Source: an uncultured Bacteroidota bacterium (GTDB lineage Bacteria > Bacteroidota > Bacteroidia > Bacteroidales > SZUA-534). Taken from it: a stretch of DNA of 7,980 nt. The position numbers were made by a program, and so were the translations under genes. A model generated the notes under the pieces. The model was not told the origin of the DNA and made no database searches. It saw only the letters and a list, made by a program, of their open reading frames with translations. This document shows positions 6,832-7,980 of the stretch, piece by piece; position 1 is the first letter of the stretch, and every line of letters begins with the position of its first letter. Where the stretch lies: positions 1 to 7,980 of the forward strand of contig CALBPW010000117.1 of NCBI GenBank assembly GCA_937899145.1. The letters run 5' to 3'.

Positions 6832-6928
6832 TCAAAAAAAGAGGGGCTTGTGGAATAAGTTAATAACGTAATAATAACTTTTTTGTGTTAGTATTTTTTT
6901 AAAGGTGACAATGAATTCTGATTTTGTG

Positions 6929-7328
6929 CTAAATGCTTGATTTATTGGTGATTATTGTGTTGGTTCTTTTTGTTGGTTCTTGTGCTAATGGAAGTTTTTC
7001 TGAAATTTCATTGGCATCAACATTATAAATGCAATTGTAATCGCTCTCTTCGCGGAGAGTTTGGAGTTTGCTATATTCATTTGGTAAAATGCCTGTTTTG
7101 ATGTAATAGAGGTTGAATAAAGCATGAGAGCCACTATGAGTGCTTACGTGAGATGTCCATTGCTAATTAATAACGCGCTAATTGTATGATATACAGAGTG
7201 ATACGCTGTTTGTTGCGCCGTTCCATTTGTTCGCTTTTGTAAGAATTTCAATTTCTTCAAAAGTTTCGTTGGCTTTTTTAAGTTCTAATTGTACCAAGTG
7301 TGGCAAATTCTTCATCGGTTAAGCTCAT
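6929..7328 (-). pseudogene. Decayed HEPN-domain gene (MNT-HEPN toxin-antitoxin type)
   Basis: Joining three minus-strand frames recovers a protein of about 130 residues, the usual length for HEPN partners of minimal nucleotidyltransferases. Segments in order are MSLTDEEFATL (from the ATG at 7328), LVQLELKKANETFEEIEIL then TKANKWNG, YHSVYHTISALLISNGH, and finally THSGSHALFNLYYIKTG with LREESDYNCIYN further on, ending at TAG 6931-6929. Frameshifts lie near 7297-7320, 7205-7212 and 7148-7154; the last looks like two extra bases. HEPN toxins of this type cut RNA through an Arg-x4-6-His motif. The His side survives in SVYHT, but the Arg codon falls where the second frameshift sits. The start overlaps the end of the preceding MNT remnant by four bases (ATGA), as in intact pairs. 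With at least three frame breaks it cannot make the product. The family call rests on my recall of HEPN proteins. Confidence 0.8.
6958..6981. repeat. Short tandem duplication, period 13
   Basis: TGTTGGTTCTT occurs at 6958-6968 and again at 6971-6981. It lies in the last codons of the HEPN remnant, where the reading departs from what the family would predict. A 13-base slippage duplication would itself shift the frame. Confidence 0.55.
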
Positions 7329-7638
7329 GTCAAAATTACTTTCTTGTGTTCAACATTTTTGTAGAATGGCAGAAAAGCCCATGAGTTCCATTGTGTTTTA
7401 GTGTATAAATGTGGGCTGATTTACAATCCGTTATCCCAACCAAATTCTCTAAATGGATATATAACATCGTAATCGGCGGCTACAAGTTTTGGTTTATCGA
7501 GCAAAATCAGCAAGTCCCAATCGCTAAATCCGTTGGCGGTTTTGCGCGCTTGCGAGCCATATAGCCACAACGAACTATTGGGAGGAAGTGTGTCAGCTCC
7601 GATTTTTTTATGTTGTCGATAATTTGTTCACGTTGCAT
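7325..7638 (-). pseudogene. Decayed minimal nucleotidyltransferase (MNT) gene, antitoxin partner of the HEPN remnant
   Basis: The ATG at 7638 opens a frame (MQREQIIDNIKK) that breaks in a run of seven A on the minus strand (7603-7609). One more A would restore it to IGADTLPPNSSLWLYGSQAR and then TANGFSDWDLLILLDKP. This contains the nucleotidyltransferase signature GS-x10-DxD exactly (GS at about 7558-7553, DWD at 7522-7514). The frame then meets an in-frame TAA (7423-7421) after FGWDNGL, yet family-like sequence continues directly behind it (ISPHLYTKTQWNSW, PFYKNVEHKK) to TGA at 7327-7325. About 104 codons match the size of MNT antitoxins, which in HepT-MntA systems silence the HEPN RNase by adding AMP. 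One frameshift plus one nonsense codon mean a pseudogene. It begins 12 bases after the transporter stop. The frameshift alone could be a sequencing error, but the nonsense codon and the broken partner argue for real decay. Confidence 0.85.
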
Positions 7639-7650
7639 AAATGCGTGAAT

Positions 7651-7980
7651 TTACATGTTTTTTTGAAAATCAGTTTCGTCGGTTTTCTTTCCAAATCGCA
7701 TAAAAATTCCAGCCAAGATTGTGCCTGAAATTGAGTGCCATGCACACGATATGGCGCAGGGTAATACGGAAAGGGGTTGTGCGACAAAGAATACGGTGGC
7801 CAGATTGGTGGCGAGACCGGCATTCTGCATACCAACTTCTATGCTGATGGTGCGTTTCTTGGCCGTGTTGAACATTGCGGCTTTACCTGCCATCCAGCCA
7901 AGAAGATAGCCCAGAGAGTTGTGGCAAAATACAACAGCGAAAGTCCAAAAGAACAGAAAGAAGCCACGTTCAACGAGTGT
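7651..7980 (-). CDS. Bile acid:sodium symporter (BASS/SBF) family transporter, C-terminal part, start outside window
   Basis: The frame is open to the window edge, so only the last 109 residues are visible; the stop is TAA at 7653-7651. These hold two to three membrane segments (about 5-28, 57-73 and 77-94) and the family signature ISIEVGMQNAGLATNLAT (45-62). In structurally known ASBT homologues the Glu and Gln of EVGMQ (here E48 and Q52) help bind a sodium ion and lie at the crossing helices of the core domain. WHSISGTILAGIF and a short charged tail end the protein. It should be an inner-membrane sodium-coupled importer of an organic anion. In Bacteroidota the substrate may be a bile acid, a keto acid such as pyruvate or pantoate, or something else; the visible part does not decide. 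It is followed 12 bases later by the MNT remnant on the same strand. Confidence 0.9.
   Translation of the reverse strand, partial: TLVERGFFLFFWTFAVVFCHNSLGYLLGWMAGKAAMFNTAKKRTISIEVGMQNAGLATNLATVFFVAQPLSVLPCAISCAWHSISGTILAGIFMRFGKKTDETDFQKNM

Noticed and set aside
6857..6880. AAGTTA/TAACTT inverted repeat followed by a T run on the plus strand
   Set aside because: The arms are only six bases around a 12-base loop and the orientation would suit a plus-strand gene, of which there is none.
7721..7909. 62-codon plus-strand ORF and 75-codon minus-strand ORF near the right end
   Set aside because: Both overlap the transporter frame, which has clear BASS family motifs.
1..7980. CRISPR arrays, tRNA or rRNA genes, insertion sequences, prophage genes
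   Set aside because: I found no regularly spaced repeats, no tRNA-like fold, no transposase or phage motifs on either strand; the only accessory element seen is the MNT-HEPN remnant.

Overview
The window looks like a chromosomal piece from the phylum Bacteroidota, most likely order Bacteroidales. It is AT-rich and its genes lack Shine-Dalgarno-like leaders. Candidate promoters match the Bacteroidota type (TTTG, about 20 bases, TAnnTTTG). The HU protein, the RNase E/G and the PurF-like protein all read like Bacteroidota versions. Species cannot be told from the sequence.

Layout, left to right. Bases 2-1087 (+) hold the 3' part of an ENPP-type phosphodiesterase gene. It converges on everything else, because all other recognisable genes lie on the minus strand. 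Bases 1088-1405 are a convergent intergenic stretch with one hairpin and a doubtful 28-residue ORF. Bases 1406-2947 (-) encode a multi-pass GT-C glycosyltransferase. Bases 3040-4587 (-) encode an RNase E/G family endoribonuclease. Bases 4741-5275 form a compact unit read leftwards: promoter, HU-family protein (4908-5192), an extremely basic 29-residue protein (4799-4888), and a strong intrinsic terminator (4741-4780). Bases 5389-6801 (-) encode a PurF (amidophosphoribosyltransferase) paralogue. It keeps the PRPP-binding loop and four cysteines that match the iron-sulfur ligands of the B. subtilis enzyme, but its glutaminase active site is gone. Bases 6929-7638 (-) hold a decayed MNT-HEPN toxin-antitoxin-type pair with frameshifts and a nonsense codon. 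Bases 7651-7980 (-) are the 3' end of a bile-acid:sodium symporter (BASS/SBF) family gene whose start is outside the window.

Most of this is core cell biology: chromosome architecture (HU), RNA processing (RNase E/G), a probable ribosome-associated small protein, and nucleotide metabolism (PurF-like). Two envelope functions (ENPP, glycosyltransferase) and a transporter flank it. The only accessory element is the dead MNT-HEPN pair, inserted between the PurF-like gene and the transporter. I see no complete new defence or mobile system. The points most worth a second look are the glutaminase-less PurF paralogue, the 29-residue basic gene, and the fossil MNT-HEPN pair.
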